Shown: positions 45,574 through 54,639 of the stretch, piece by piece
Layout: each line of letters starts with the position of its first letter
Numbering within the stretch: the first letter of the stretch is position 1
Assembly: GCF_036924525.1 (NCBI RefSeq)
Contig: NZ_JAZHRU010000001.1
Coordinates: 6,167,001 to 6,231,000, forward strand
DNA from: Bradyrhizobium sp. AZCC 1719
GTDB taxonomy: Bacteria > Pseudomonadota > Alphaproteobacteria > Rhizobiales > Xanthobacteraceae
Direction: 5' to 3'
DNA: 64,000 bases
Notes under the pieces: generated by a model
Told to the model about the DNA's origin: nothing
Databases searched by the model: none
The model's input: only the letters and a program-made list of their open reading frames with translations
Translations under genes and position numbers: made by a program

Positions 45574-45903
45574 TCAGCCGCCGGTTTTGGTCGGCAATCC
45601 CGCGGCCTTCCAGCCGATGATGCCCCCTGCCAGATGCTTGTCGTAAGGCAGCCCCGCCGCCTGCGCCGCGAGTGAGGCCGTCACCGAGCGCTTGCCCGAG
45701 CGGCAGGCGAAAACCACCTGCTTTCCCTGCGGTTCCGGAATGGCCGCCGGGTCGAAGCTTTGGAGCGGAACCACCACCCCATCCGGATAGGCCTCCACCG
45801 CCACCTCATTGGGCTCGCGGACATCGACCAGAAGATAGCGTCCCTCCGCCATCCCCTTGGAAACGTCTTCCGGCGTCAAATCGTGCACCTGATGGTCCGC
45901 CAC
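45574..45903 (-). CDS. Rhodanese-like protein
   Basis: The GTG at 45903 follows a perfect AGGAGG; 109 residues. It has YLLVDVREPNEVAVEAYPDG and the active loop VFACRSGKRSVTASL with the catalytic Cys, then GGIIGWKAAGLPT, a single-domain rhodanese. It would move sulfane sulfur, for example for thio-modifications or detoxification. It is first in a unit with the aminotransferase and the PotF-like gene. An upstream longer frame without the good ribosome site is less likely. Confidence 0.88.
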   Translation of the reverse strand: MADHQVHDLTPEDVSKGMAEGRYLLVDVREPNEVAVEAYPDGVVVPLQSFDPAAIPEPQGKQVVFACRSGKRSVTASLAAQAAGLPYDKHLAGGIIGWKAAGLPTKTGG

Positions 45904-46051
45904 GCAATATCCTCCTGACAACCCGCCGCGCGGGCTCCGACAGGCCCGGCCAAGCGGGCGCCAAAGTCGCCCCTCGCGCGGTGAAAATCAAGCGCCGCGA
46001 ACGGTTTAAAGCGCCGTTCGAACCTCCGGCCTCAGCTTCGCCGAAAGGCGG

Positions 46052-46504
46052 CTATAGAAGCTGCTTCGCAATGGGCCAAGCCCCATTCGGCGACTGAGGA
46101 CCATTCGCCCGGTAACCTCGACGAAGGTAGAATGCCATCGCATTCGAACTGGCTTCGGCCCGCACCGCCCGGATGCCTCGCTCGCACATCAGCCGCTCGA
46201 ACATCTCCAGTAACCCCGCGCCGACACCCCGGCCGGCAAATTCCGGGTCGGCATACAGGCCCTCCAGCCAGTCGCCGCGAATGGCCCCCCACCCGGCTAC
46301 GATGCCGTCCAGTTCGGCCACCCAGACTTCCAGCTCACGCAGCTTTTGCTCCATTCCGGCGCGCGTGAGCTGCACAGCCCACGCCTGCGCTTCGGCAACG
46401 GGCATCGTTGGAGGCGCGAGTTCAAGGATGGATCGCCGTCGAATGTCGTGGAGATCGCTTGCGTCCGTGCGCGTCGCCCGACGGTAAACGGTCTCCATCG
46501 TCAT
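46052..46504 (-). CDS. GNAT family N-acetyltransferase
   Basis: The ATG at 46504 gives 150 residues (METV at 46498 also possible). The GNAT core is clear: YRRATRTDASDLHDIRRRSI, WVAELDGIVAGWGAIRGDWL and YADPEFAGRGVGAGLLEMFE (the acetyl-CoA loop with GRGVG), ending AFYLRRGYRANGP. It acetylates an unknown amine. It is a single gene; a dispersed repeat (46518-46603) lies right upstream of its start. Confidence 0.85.
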   Translation of the reverse strand: MTMETVYRRATRTDASDLHDIRRRSILELAPPTMPVAEAQAWAVQLTRAGMEQKLRELEVWVAELDGIVAGWGAIRGDWLEGLYADPEFAGRGVGAGLLEMFERLMCERGIRAVRAEASSNAMAFYLRRGYRANGPQSPNGAWPIAKQLL

Positions 46505-46517
46505 CTGCCTCGAGTTA

Positions 46518-46603
46518 AGCGAACTGCCGAACCAGCGCGACAATATCAGCTATCGAGAGATGAGTGGACTTGATGGCCGCGTACGCCGACGTCTGAGGAC
46601 CCT
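46518..46603 (-). repeat. Dispersed repeat family C, copy 1
   Basis: This stretch closely matches 49979-50056 (shared: gtacgccgacgtctgagga and gccgaaccagcgcg). Read on the minus strand both would code a fragment like QTSAYA...HLS.ADI.ALVRQ, so it may come from an old mobile or regulatory gene. No full gene remains. Confidence 0.7.
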
Positions 46604-46640
46604 GAGCGGACTTCAGGGTCGAGACAACGGCGGATAACCT

Positions 46641-47257
46641 TCAGCGTTTGGCTGAGAGATGGGCCTTGATGACCGCGACCATCCGATCCGAGGGGGTGCC
46701 CGGCGGGAAGAACCCGAGATACTTGCCGTTGCGATCCATCAGATAGATGAAACCTGAATGATCGATAGTGTATTCTGCGGCGCCTTCGATCGCGACCTTC
46801 GCGTAATAGACCCGATACAAGCGCGCGGCGTCGCGAATCTGCGTAGCATCGCCTGTTAGGCCGAGCAGGCGCGAGTGAAAGAAGGGCACGTAGTCGGCGA
46901 GATGCGCAGGCGTATCGCGGTCGGGGTCGACTGTGACGAACAACGGCTGCACCGCGTCGCCGCCAGGGCCAAGCTTATCGACGGCCTGCCCGATCGCCAT
47001 CAGATCGGTCGGGCAGACGTCCGGACAGAAGCTGAACCCGAAATAGACCAGCATCACTTGCCACGGAAATCGGCGTCCGTACGAGGCTTCCCGGTGTGAT
47101 CGATGAGAGCAAATGGGCCGCCGATCGGCTCCTTGCCCCACATCACTGCGTCCATCAGCTCGCCGGCGCTGCGTTCGCTCTGCGCATGCGCCACGGGCAC
47201 CGCACCAAGCAGCCCCGCGGCCAGCACCGAGCTGACAAGCATCCGACGCTTCCTCAT
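46641..47257 (-). pseudogene. SCO1/SenC-family copper/thiol protein, frameshifted
   Basis: The N-terminal part starts at ATG 47257 with a signal peptide (LVSSVLAAGLLGAVPVAHAQ) and ends GKPRTDADFRGK then stop; the family continuation VMLVYFGFSFCPDVCP follows in another frame and reads to RMVAVIKAHLSAKR. One base seems missing near 47055-47060. The rejoined product (about 205 residues) has the copper-binding CPDVC pair and the His in TIDHSGFIYLMD. SCO proteins load copper onto oxidase subunits. The start overlaps the stop of the MBL gene by four bases (ATGA), so they are coupled. Confidence 0.78.
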
Positions 47258-48363
47258 GTGCCCATAGTCATACGGACGCCGGTGGTCGAAACCAGAAGCT
47301 TGTCCGGCATCTGCGCGCGCACGGCGCGAGCGAAGTTGTCGCCGCTACAATGCATCGGGATGATCACGTCCGGTTCGAGCTTCTTGATCTCGGCGACGAC
47401 TTGATTGAGATAGTCCTCGGGTGCCGGCCCGAGATGGAAGCCACCGACGATAGCATGAATCTTCTGCACGCCGGAGACTTCCTGTGCCTGCCGGACCGAA
47501 TTGACGATGCCGACGTGACCGCAGGAGCTGATCACCACGAGCCCGCGGTCTTTTACATTGAAACAGGTCGCGTGCTCGTGGATGTGCTCGTCCGGAACGA
47601 TCTTGCCCAGCATCTCCTCCGGCAGGTAGTGGCTCGCGTTACAGCCGAGACCATCCTTCACAGCGAAGCCGACGTGCGTGTTCGGCAACATTCTTTCGAT
47701 GCCCGACCTCTTGATCTTACCCGTCGTGAAAGCGTGGTCGGCGATAACCGTCGGATTTTCCGCCAGAACGACTGAGACCTTGTTCGCAACCAGCTCGCGG
47801 CGATCGAGCGCGCCAAATTCGGTAAGTGTGCCGGGCGCGCCGCTATAGCGCTGGCAGAAGTTGTCCTCCCCGCCGGCATAGAGTTTCACATCGGCGGGCA
47901 ACGCGCTGCGGTATTTCTGCAGGAAGCCGATGAGGCCGCCATAGTGATCGAAGTGGCCATGGCTCACGACCATTGCATTGATCTTACTGGGATCAGCGCC
48001 GGTCAGTTCGATATTGTTGAGCAGAGCTTCCGGCGTATAGCCGAAGTCGAGCATGATGGTGCGCTGCTCATTGCCGCGCTGCGACTGCAGGTACAGAGAC
48101 AAACCCCATTGATTGTGTAGTGCACGACGATAGTCCTGCTGCCGTGGTGCCGGCTCAATCGAGACGTTCCCCACCTTGCCCGGGCGCTCGAAAATATTCT
48201 GGCTTCCATCGACCAGCACCCGGATCGAGAGTTTGTCCACCACGGGAATGTCGATCACGGCTGCTTTGGCGATTTCGATGCAGGTGAAGCTGCCGGCGGC
48301 GAAGGCTCCTCCAATAGCCACACAACCCCTCAGAAAATCGCGGCGTTTGAACTGCTCGATCAT
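47254..48363 (-). CDS. Tat-exported MBL-fold metallohydrolase
   Basis: The 369-residue protein begins MIEQFKRRDFLRGCVAIGGA, a twin-arginine leader, and has the metallo-beta-lactamase metal motif VVSHGHFDHYGGL, the later ligands HVGIVNSV and HLGPAPEDYL, and a C-terminal MHCSGDNFAR. It resembles the group annotated as 7,8-dihydropterin-6-methyl... synthase-related hydrolases. It is exported folded. The coupled downstream SCO gene suggests an envelope metal or thiol role. Substrate unknown. Confidence 0.85.
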   Translation of the reverse strand: MIEQFKRRDFLRGCVAIGGAFAAGSFTCIEIAKAAVIDIPVVDKLSIRVLVDGSQNIFERPGKVGNVSIEPAPRQQDYRRALHNQWGLSLYLQSQRGNEQRTIMLDFGYTPEALLNNIELTGADPSKINAMVVSHGHFDHYGGLIGFLQKYRSALPADVKLYAGGEDNFCQRYSGAPGTLTEFGALDRRELVANKVSVVLAENPTVIADHAFTTGKIKRSGIERMLPNTHVGFAVKDGLGCNASHYLPEEMLGKIVPDEHIHEHATCFNVKDRGLVVISSCGHVGIVNSVRQAQEVSGVQKIHAIVGGFHLGPAPEDYLNQVVAEIKKLEPDVIIPMHCSGDNFARAVRAQMPDKLLVSTTGVRMTMGT

Positions 48364-48854
48364 CGATCCCTCCTACAATGGAGCCAGCGTTATCAGGGCC
48401 AGGCGTTATCCTTGGCTGGATGACTCCAAAATGGCGAAGTACAGAGGGCGCGAAATCGCACCCCCCAAATTCAATATCAATGAATGAGTAATGCTTGCCG
48501 GCCGAAGGCTGGTGCTGCACTTAACTACAGAACTCCGGCACGGCCCATTGGCAACTCGTCGAAGGATACACCACTTTCGGTGCAGCCAAAAGAGCAGGTT
48601 CACTTCCGTTTTTGGCACGTTTGAGACATGGTCGAGCCGAGAGAACCATTCCTCAGGCTGGTGAAATCGGCTAGATTTGGCCCTAGCTTCGGAAGCGGAC
48701 GTGCCGAATTCTTTGCATGGGACAGCGGGTAGCTAGCGTACCGTCAGCGGGCATCGCACTTCAATTAATCGACGTCTACTTCTTAGCGTGACTCACCTAT
48801 CGCCGGTTCGTGTGCGCCAGCGCGCGACACGTCTCACAACACCAGGAGAGTCAT
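48364..48854. other. Intergenic stretch with a degenerate repeat
   Basis: About 490 bases without a gene. Bases 48603-48641 (cttccgtttttggcacgttt ... gagacatgg) match a second copy near 49880-49919, so a diverged dispersed repeat lies here. The end next to 48854 would hold the promoter of the following hydrolase. Confidence 0.6.
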
Positions 48855-49790
48855 ATGCAATCGAGAACGCTCGTCTTGAAATACGTCGTCCTCGTATCGG
48901 TAGCGGCCATGTTCCTCGTCGCGAGTCCGTCATTCGCGCAGCAGAACGGCGCATCCTCTTCTGAGCTACAAACAAGAGAGGTGCGAGTTAATGGCCTTAC
49001 ATTGCATTACATTGAACGCGGGCAAGGAACTCCAGTGGTGCTGGTGCACGGCACACTGGAGGATTACCGCACGTGGGATGGACAGCTTGAGGCGTTCGCG
49101 AAGGGATATCGACTAATCTCGTACAGTCGCCGGTATCACTATCCAAATGAATGGCCCAAAGATTCAACAGATTTTTCTGTCACCATACATGCAAGAGACC
49201 TGGCTGCCTTCATCAAGGCACTCGATCTACCCCCGGTTCATCTCATTGGTCATTCGTATGGGGCGTTTATTGCGTTCCTGGTCGCGCGAGATCACCCGGA
49301 GGTCATTCGCAGTCTGACGCTGGGCGAACCGCCCATAATGCCGTTACTAAAAACCACATCTGAAGGAGATGCTGTTCTTACCGCCGCCATCACGAGATCA
49401 ATCGCTATGAGCGAAGCATTCAAGCAGGGGAATGACGAAGAAGGAGTGCGTCGATTTGTGAACGGCGTGTTGGGCGATGGTTCGTACGAGAAACTCCCAC
49501 CTCCCGTTCTGAAGCGCGTCATGGACAATGCCCAAGAACTAAAAGGCGCGACCTTATCGCGAAACCTCCACCCATCCATCGGATGTGAGGATGTGCAGAA
49601 GGTGAAAGCGCCAATATTGCTCCTTGACGGGGAGCGCAGTCCTAGGATGTTCCGTCTCATCAACGATAGACTAGAGCACTGCTTACCGAGCGTAGAACGT
49701 GCAACGATTCCGGCGGCATCTCATCAGATGGAGGTTGAGAACCCCCAAGCCTTCAATGAGACGGTGCTTGCATTCATTGCAAAGCACTGA
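48855..49790 (+). CDS. Secreted alpha/beta hydrolase
   Basis: The ATG at 48855 follows AGGAGA. The 311-residue protein has a signal peptide (VLVSVAAMFLVASPSFAQQN), then LHYIERGQGTPVVLVHGTLE (oxyanion HG), nucleophile LIGHSYGAFIAF, acid region LLLDGERSPRM and His SHQMEVENP. It is a normal-size esterase/epoxide-hydrolase-like protein. The GC content is lower than the neighbours, hinting at transfer. The substrate is unknown. Confidence 0.87.
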   Translation: MQSRTLVLKYVVLVSVAAMFLVASPSFAQQNGASSSELQTREVRVNGLTLHYIERGQGTPVVLVHGTLEDYRTWDGQLEAFAKGYRLISYSRRYHYPNEWPKDSTDFSVTIHARDLAAFIKALDLPPVHLIGHSYGAFIAFLVARDHPEVIRSLTLGEPPIMPLLKTTSEGDAVLTAAITRSIAMSEAFKQGNDEEGVRRFVNGVLGDGSYEKLPPPVLKRVMDNAQELKGATLSRNLHPSIGCEDVQKVKAPILLLDGERSPRMFRLINDRLEHCLPSVERATIPAASHQMEVENPQAFNETVLAFIAKH

Positions 49791-50444
49791 ACTGTTGCAT
49801 CTCGTTCAAGGTCGTTGATGCCGTTTTCCGGGAGCTCGGCCGGGCGATCAAGCGCTTCCGGGCGGCCGCGGCCGACCCAACTTCTGTTTTTGGCATTTGT
49901 CAGACATGTCCCGGTTCGAGTCCGTAATGCACTTCCAGTCGGACATCGGCCGACGATCGGAATTATGAGTTCGCGCCCCTGCCGAACCAGCGCGGCGATG
50001 TCCGCCATTGAGAGATGAGCGGGCTTGGTGACTGCGTACGCCGACGTCTGAGGATGACCCAAACCGGAAATTGTCAAATCGGGATTGAAGAAAGGGGACA
50101 GACTGTTGTTACGCGTCAACCAAGAATCAGACGACTGGTCGTGTTCGCTGCTGCTTTCCGCTTCCTGTGCAAGCGGTCCACCGCTCCTCGTCCGGATTGC
50201 TGGTATGCTGGTAAGTCACGCTTTCGGAGCCAGTTGCCAAAGGCGGCTTGCGAGGCTTGATGGTCGCTGGTCGAGTCATTGAAGAGGTCCGCAGCGGTTA
50301 CGTATGTGAATGCTGCTCAACAAATGGAGGCGTTTGTTTAAGCAGAAGGGCAACCAAAGGGACGAGGTAAGAATTCTAGAAGGGCAATCATGGAGGCATT
50401 TGCTCCGACAAAATTGTAACCTGCAACCCATCTGGGAGGAAACC
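49791..50444. other. Intergenic stretch with dispersed repeats, no gene
   Basis: About 650 bases with no supported gene. Part 49880-50060 belongs to the diverged repeat family C and related element (see 46518 and 54798). The end near 50430 carries the ribosome site GGGAGGA for the following gene. Confidence 0.6.
49979..50060 (-). repeat. Dispersed repeat family C, copy 2
   Basis: It closely matches 46518-46603 on the same strand. The minus strand gives HPQTSAYAVTKPAHLSMADI in one frame, and the protein-like frame continues upstream, so this copy is the longer remnant. Confidence 0.7.
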
Positions 50445-50975
50445 ATGAGGTATGATCTCAATTCATCATGGATGTGTGGTTGTGTTGTGCTTGCTTTGGC
50501 AGCCCCGGCGGCCGCTATCCCGGCCGCGGCGGAAGAAGCGGGCCAATGGTTCGGTCGAGCCGTCCTGGTCACCCTGTCCAGCAAGAGCGTGAAGGTGGAA
50601 GACCGGGCTGACCATACGGTGTCGGTCACCGAATACGACGGCGCCGTCTTCAACGCCGACGGCAAGCCCTTCCTCGACAAGGCCCGCTATCAGGTGGTTG
50701 ATCTGACGGATGCTGGCACTTCCAGCGGCGGCCACAAGACCTTCACAGAGGCCGACGGATCCAAGGTCTTTGCCAAGTACGTCCTGAAAGACGCGAAGCC
50801 GAAAGAGTTCCGCGGCATCTTCGAGTTCACTGGCGGCACGGGAAAATATGCAGGGATCACGGGCCGCGGTGAGTACCACGTCGTGCTGGTCAGCGACACG
50901 GCCTTGTGGGATGAACTCCGGGGCGAGTACAAGATTCCGGCGCCGACCACGGGGAGCGCCGCGCCTCCACGGTAA
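50445..50975 (+). CDS. Secreted hypothetical protein, lipocalin/allene-oxide-cyclase-like barrel
   Basis: The ATG at 50445 follows GGGAGGA. The 176-residue protein has a signal peptide (CVVLALAAPAAAIPAAAEEA) and a beta-rich body with the motif GIFEFTGGTGKYAGITGRGE, a pattern typical of allene-oxide-cyclase-like and DUF3224-like secreted barrels. I see no active-site residues I can name. It is a single gene. Function unknown. Confidence 0.78.
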   Translation: MRYDLNSSWMCGCVVLALAAPAAAIPAAAEEAGQWFGRAVLVTLSSKSVKVEDRADHTVSVTEYDGAVFNADGKPFLDKARYQVVDLTDAGTSSGGHKTFTEADGSKVFAKYVLKDAKPKEFRGIFEFTGGTGKYAGITGRGEYHVVLVSDTALWDELRGEYKIPAPTTGSAAPPR

Positions 50976-51236
50976 ACTGCGCGGCCGTCAACGCGGAAGA
51001 TAAGGCGATCTTGATCGACGCAAAGCGTTACATCGTCATCAGGGGGCCGAGAATGTTGCGCAGGCACTTGAGCTTTGCCGGACATCAAAGGTGAACTAGC
51101 GTATGGGCTTTAGCGGAGGTCCGGTGCTGGCCCATAGCGGCAGTCGAGGGACACATCCTATTCCGCCGCTGTTCAGGCACCAGCAGACATGCGGCGAACA
51201 GGACCAAAATAGGCGGCGTAAATGACCCAACACGCT

Positions 51237-51971
51237 CTAAGTGGTGCTCGCGGCTGCCGATGACCATGCCTCGTCAACGCCTCTGACGATCGCGAGCTTC
51301 ACCGCCCACGCCACGCGCTCCGTCGCCCAGTCGCTGTCGTGCAGCCTGTGTTCATCACTCGGGTCGACCATCCGGTCGAACGAGACCTGCTCGACCTGAT
51401 GCAAGCCCTTCATGAATGCGAAGCGGCGAAACACATTGACGCCCGCGTCCTGCGCCAGTTCGCTGATCGCCCCGACCATCGCCATCGCCTTGTCCTTCTT
51501 GGCCGGCGTCAGCACGGCCGGCACATATTGGAGGTCCATCAGGATGACGTCGGCCTGCGTTTCGTCACTCAGCTTGACGAGTCCATCGCGGATCGCCCGG
51601 CATGTTTCGTCGAAAGAGGGAGGCGGAGGATTGTGGTCCGGACTTTGCCAGACTGCATTCGTCCCGACCTGCCAGATCACCAGATCGGGCTTTTCGGCGA
51701 TGACGTCAGTATCGAACCGCTCGAGCTCGATCGGCGCTTCCTGGCCGCCGACTCCCTGGTTGACCATGGTGATCCTGCCTTTCGGATATTGGACCTGAAG
51801 AAGCGACAGCAGCCTTTCCGGATAGGGTTTGATCTTGCCGTCGCCGGCCGTCGTCGACGAGCCGATCGCGACGATCTTGGCCCGTCCTCTGGCGAGACTC
51901 TGCGCAAAGTGGGTCAGGCGGTGCACGAAGGGGATTGGCTCAACGGGGATCTGTGAGGGATCGCTGTCCAT
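51237..51971 (-). CDS. SGNH/GDSL-family hydrolase
   Basis: The 244-residue protein has the SGNH blocks: IVAIGSSTTAGDGKIKPYPE (nucleophile Ser), MVNQGVGGQEAP (Gly/Asn oxyanion), WQVGTNAVWQ (Asn) and the catalytic Asp-His in DEHRLHDSDW. No signal peptide is visible, so it acts in the cytoplasm or is exported by other means. It is probably an esterase or acetyl-hydrolase. No partner genes; the next gene is divergent after about 290 bases. Confidence 0.86.
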   Translation of the reverse strand: MDSDPSQIPVEPIPFVHRLTHFAQSLARGRAKIVAIGSSTTAGDGKIKPYPERLLSLLQVQYPKGRITMVNQGVGGQEAPIELERFDTDVIAEKPDLVIWQVGTNAVWQSPDHNPPPPSFDETCRAIRDGLVKLSDETQADVILMDLQYVPAVLTPAKKDKAMAMVGAISELAQDAGVNVFRRFAFMKGLHQVEQVSFDRMVDPSDEHRLHDSDWATERVAWAVKLAIVRGVDEAWSSAAASTT

Positions 51972-52259
51972 GGGTCACCAGTGTGTTGCAGCCGAGACAA
52001 CGTGAGGTGGAAGAAGAATAGCGCGCCTCTGCGCGATCGCCTAGCTTTGCGCGCGTGGATCAGCCGCGCCGCTGCGATGAGACGCCGCGCTGGACCTTGA
52101 TGGTACATCGGGCTGCTGACGTGCCGAGGCCCGCTCGGATATCTCGCACCACAGGTGAGCCAGTTCACATCAGGGCAAAATAACGAGGAATAAAGTGCCC
52201 GACGCCCACCTGGCGTGAAACAACACCCCATCGCGTGGGCGGCAAAAAGGAGTCTTCCG

Positions 52260-53498
52260 ATGAAATCCGATTTAGGAATGTCGGCAGCTACTCTGCTGCC
52301 GGGCATCATCGCTGCCGCGCTATTGGGCGCGCCAGCGCGCGCCGATGTCGTCACTGACTGGAACGTGACCACCGGTACCCTGGTGGCCAATGACCTCGGC
52401 AACAATCCCAAACTGCGCACCTTGGCCATGGTGCATGTTGCGATGTCGGATGCGATCAATACCGTGCATAACCGCTACACCCGCGTGATCGCGACGGTTC
52501 CGGCTGCACCTGGCGCATCGGCGGAAGCCGCGGCCGCGACGGCCGCGCGGCAGATCCTTGTTCAGATCTACCCCGCAAAGAAAGACAAGATCGAAGAGAC
52601 CTACGCGGCATCGCTCCAGGCGATCCCGGACGGGTCGGCCAAGACCGAAGGCATCGAGCTGGGTATGGCGGTCGCCGACGCAATACAGGCCGACCGCGCA
52701 AACGACGGCACCAACGCTCCGGACACTTACCGGCCGCACACTGCCCCAGGGGTATGGGTGCCGACCACGCCGCCGATGCGGGAGCAATACGCGCGCGCGA
52801 AGCCATGGGTGTTCAAGAATGCCGACCAGTTCCGGCCCGGCCCGCCGCCGGCACTGTCGAGCGCCGAGTGGGCGCGAGACTACAACGAGGTTAAAAGCCT
52901 CGGCGGTACCAAAAGCACGGCGCGTACCGCTGAGCAGACCGAGGCGGTAAAGTTCTGGGAAAACATTAATTTTGGCCCGGCATGGCAGGCGGCGGCGCGC
53001 GAGCTCGCCATGAAGCAGGAGATGCCGCTTGCCGAATGTGCCCGCCTGTTCGCGCTGCTCAACATGAGTCTGGCGAACGCCTACATCGTCAATTGGGAAG
53101 CGAAGTATACCTATAATTTGTGGCGCCCGGTCACCGCGATCCGCAACGGCGACCAGGACGGCAATGATGCCACTGAGCGAGATGCCGGCTGGACCTCCTT
53201 CAACCCCACGCCGATGCATCCGGAATACCCCTCGCAGGCGACGATCAACGCAACGATCGCGTCGGCAATTCTGGAGTCGATGTTCGGCCCCGTGAAGGCC
53301 ATTCCTTTCACGGCAACCGATGTGCGGGATGCGAAGCGAACGCGGCAATTCGCCAGCCTGGCCGATATGGCCGAGGAGCAGAAGAATGTCCGCGTCTGGG
53401 GCGGCGTGCACTATAGATTCGCGATCCGCGTGAGCGAGGACGTGGGCCGAAAGGTCGCGGCCTACATGATCGAGAACACGCTCAAACGGGCGCCTTGA
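52260..53498 (+). CDS. Vanadium-haloperoxidase/PAP2-like secreted protein, catalytic His lost
   Basis: The ATG at 52260 follows AAGGAG; 412 residues with a signal peptide (IIAAALLGAPARADVV). The family signatures YNLWRPVTAIRNGDQDGN and GGVHYRFAIRVSEDVGRKVA are present. The middle motif, normally like YPSGH or YPCAH, reads MHPEYPSQATINATIA, so the catalytic His appears to be replaced, which would disable normal phosphatase or haloperoxidase chemistry. It is a single gene with a strong hairpin after the stop. It may bind an oxyanion without catalysis. Confidence 0.8.
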   Translation: MKSDLGMSAATLLPGIIAAALLGAPARADVVTDWNVTTGTLVANDLGNNPKLRTLAMVHVAMSDAINTVHNRYTRVIATVPAAPGASAEAAAATAARQILVQIYPAKKDKIEETYAASLQAIPDGSAKTEGIELGMAVADAIQADRANDGTNAPDTYRPHTAPGVWVPTTPPMREQYARAKPWVFKNADQFRPGPPPALSSAEWARDYNEVKSLGGTKSTARTAEQTEAVKFWENINFGPAWQAAARELAMKQEMPLAECARLFALLNMSLANAYIVNWEAKYTYNLWRPVTAIRNGDQDGNDATERDAGWTSFNPTPMHPEYPSQATINATIASAILESMFGPVKAIPFTATDVRDAKRTRQFASLADMAEEQKNVRVWGGVHYRFAIRVSEDVGRKVAAYMIENTLKRAP

Positions 53499-53520
53499 GC
53501 TCTTGTGCCAACCGCGCGCG

Positions 53521-53547
53521 AAGCCCCGGATGAAAATCCGGGGCTTT
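53521..53547. terminator. Strong hairpin terminator after PAP2-like gene
   Basis: aagccccggat-gaaa-atccggggctt is a perfect 11-base stem with a GAAA loop, followed by t. It lies between two converging genes and could end transcription in both directions, though the T tract is short. Confidence 0.75.
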
Positions 53548-53586
53548 CACCGATGTTCGAATGTGGCGCTTAACGGACGCAACATC

Positions 53587-54639
53587 TCAACGGAGGGCCA
53601 GCGGCCGCAGCGTCGTGCCGGCCACGGTACCGCGGATGGCGTTTGTGGTCAGGATATAGGCGAACTCGTAGACACGATCGGCGGCGAGCCGCTCGAGGTT
53701 ATTGAACTCCAGGATGTGGACGCCCTGCTGGACGAGCAGGTAGACATGGACCGGGATGAAGCTGCCGCCAACGGCCTGAGAGTCGGCTGGCTTCGGCGGC
53801 CCATATTCGAGCCCGGACGTATCGGAACCGAGCATAAGCGCGCCCTTCTCCTCGACGAGCCACTTCGCGGCTGTCAGGCCAATGCCTGCCGAGTCGTGCT
53901 GGCCGATCTTGGCGTGGTCGCGACCGTTCTCGCCCCAGTAGCGGGCGGTTCCCGTGCGTAGCAGAACGACCGTGCCCGGGGTGACGTCGACGTTCTGCGC
54001 CCTCAAAGCGCCCTCGATATCAGCGACAGTGATTTCATAGGAAGACGGAAGGGCTTCCACGTTCTTGAAGCCCGCAACGTCGACCAAGACACCCCGCGCG
54101 ACGATCGGCGGGATCGTCGTCACGTCGGCCTTGCGAACGCCGAAGTCGCCGCCCCACTCGTCGGACGTGAAACCGTTGTAAAACTCGTTCTTCGGTCCAT
54201 GCGTGACGTGACCGAGTCCATCAATCTGGGTCGCCACGTTGTCGTTCATGAAGATCGCGTTGCTATGCCAGGCGGTGATCCCCGTATTGCCGCCCTCCGG
54301 CGTGGTGAACGACAGATCCTTCTGGCTCCTCACGCCCGCGGGCGACCGGAAGCTCATGATTTCTCCCGGGCTGTGACCGGGCCATTTGTATGAATAGCGG
54401 TCGTATGGAAGGCCGAGATCGTAGACCTTACCCTGTGTCACGAGCTTCAAGGCGGCCAAACGTGATGCATCGGTCATCTCGTTGAGGTTTCCGACCTCGT
54501 CCTGAGGCCCCCAAACCCAGCCCCACCCTTTTCCTTTTGTCCACTTCTTCATGCCACCGTCCTGCGCATAGCCGTCGCCGGCGGCGAGTGCGAGTGCGAG
54601 AACGGTCACGGCGAGCAAGAATCGCGAAACTACCTTCAT
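53587..54639 (-). CDS. Cyclase-family (kynurenine formamidase-like) secreted protein
   Basis: The ATG at 54639 follows GGGAGGA; 350 residues with a signal peptide (LLAVTVLALALAAGDGYAQD). It matches the cyclase (PF04199) family: DEVGNLNEMTDASRLAALKL, IDGLGHVTHGPKNEFYNG and VLLRTGTARYWGENGRD. These are metal-dependent hydrolases or cyclases; relatives include isatin hydrolase and kynurenine formamidase. Here the typical HxGTHxD motif is altered (NVATQIDGLGH), so activity is uncertain. Single gene. Confidence 0.82.
   Translation of the reverse strand: MKVVSRFLLAVTVLALALAAGDGYAQDGGMKKWTKGKGWGWVWGPQDEVGNLNEMTDASRLAALKLVTQGKVYDLGLPYDRYSYKWPGHSPGEIMSFRSPAGVRSQKDLSFTTPEGGNTGITAWHSNAIFMNDNVATQIDGLGHVTHGPKNEFYNGFTSDEWGGDFGVRKADVTTIPPIVARGVLVDVAGFKNVEALPSSYEITVADIEGALRAQNVDVTPGTVVLLRTGTARYWGENGRDHAKIGQHDSAGIGLTAAKWLVEEKGALMLGSDTSGLEYGPPKPADSQAVGGSFIPVHVYLLVQQGVHILEFNNLERLAADRVYEFAYILTTNAIRGTVAGTTLRPLALR

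Noticed and set aside
49724..50119. Minus-strand 131-codon frame with protein-like text HPQTSAYAVTKPAHLSMADI
   Set aside because: It overlaps the end of the real hydrolase gene and the repeat family; treated as a gene remnant, not a gene.
52320..53411. Minus-strand frame opposite the PAP2-like gene (363 codons)
   Set aside because: Arg-rich shadow frame without motifs.
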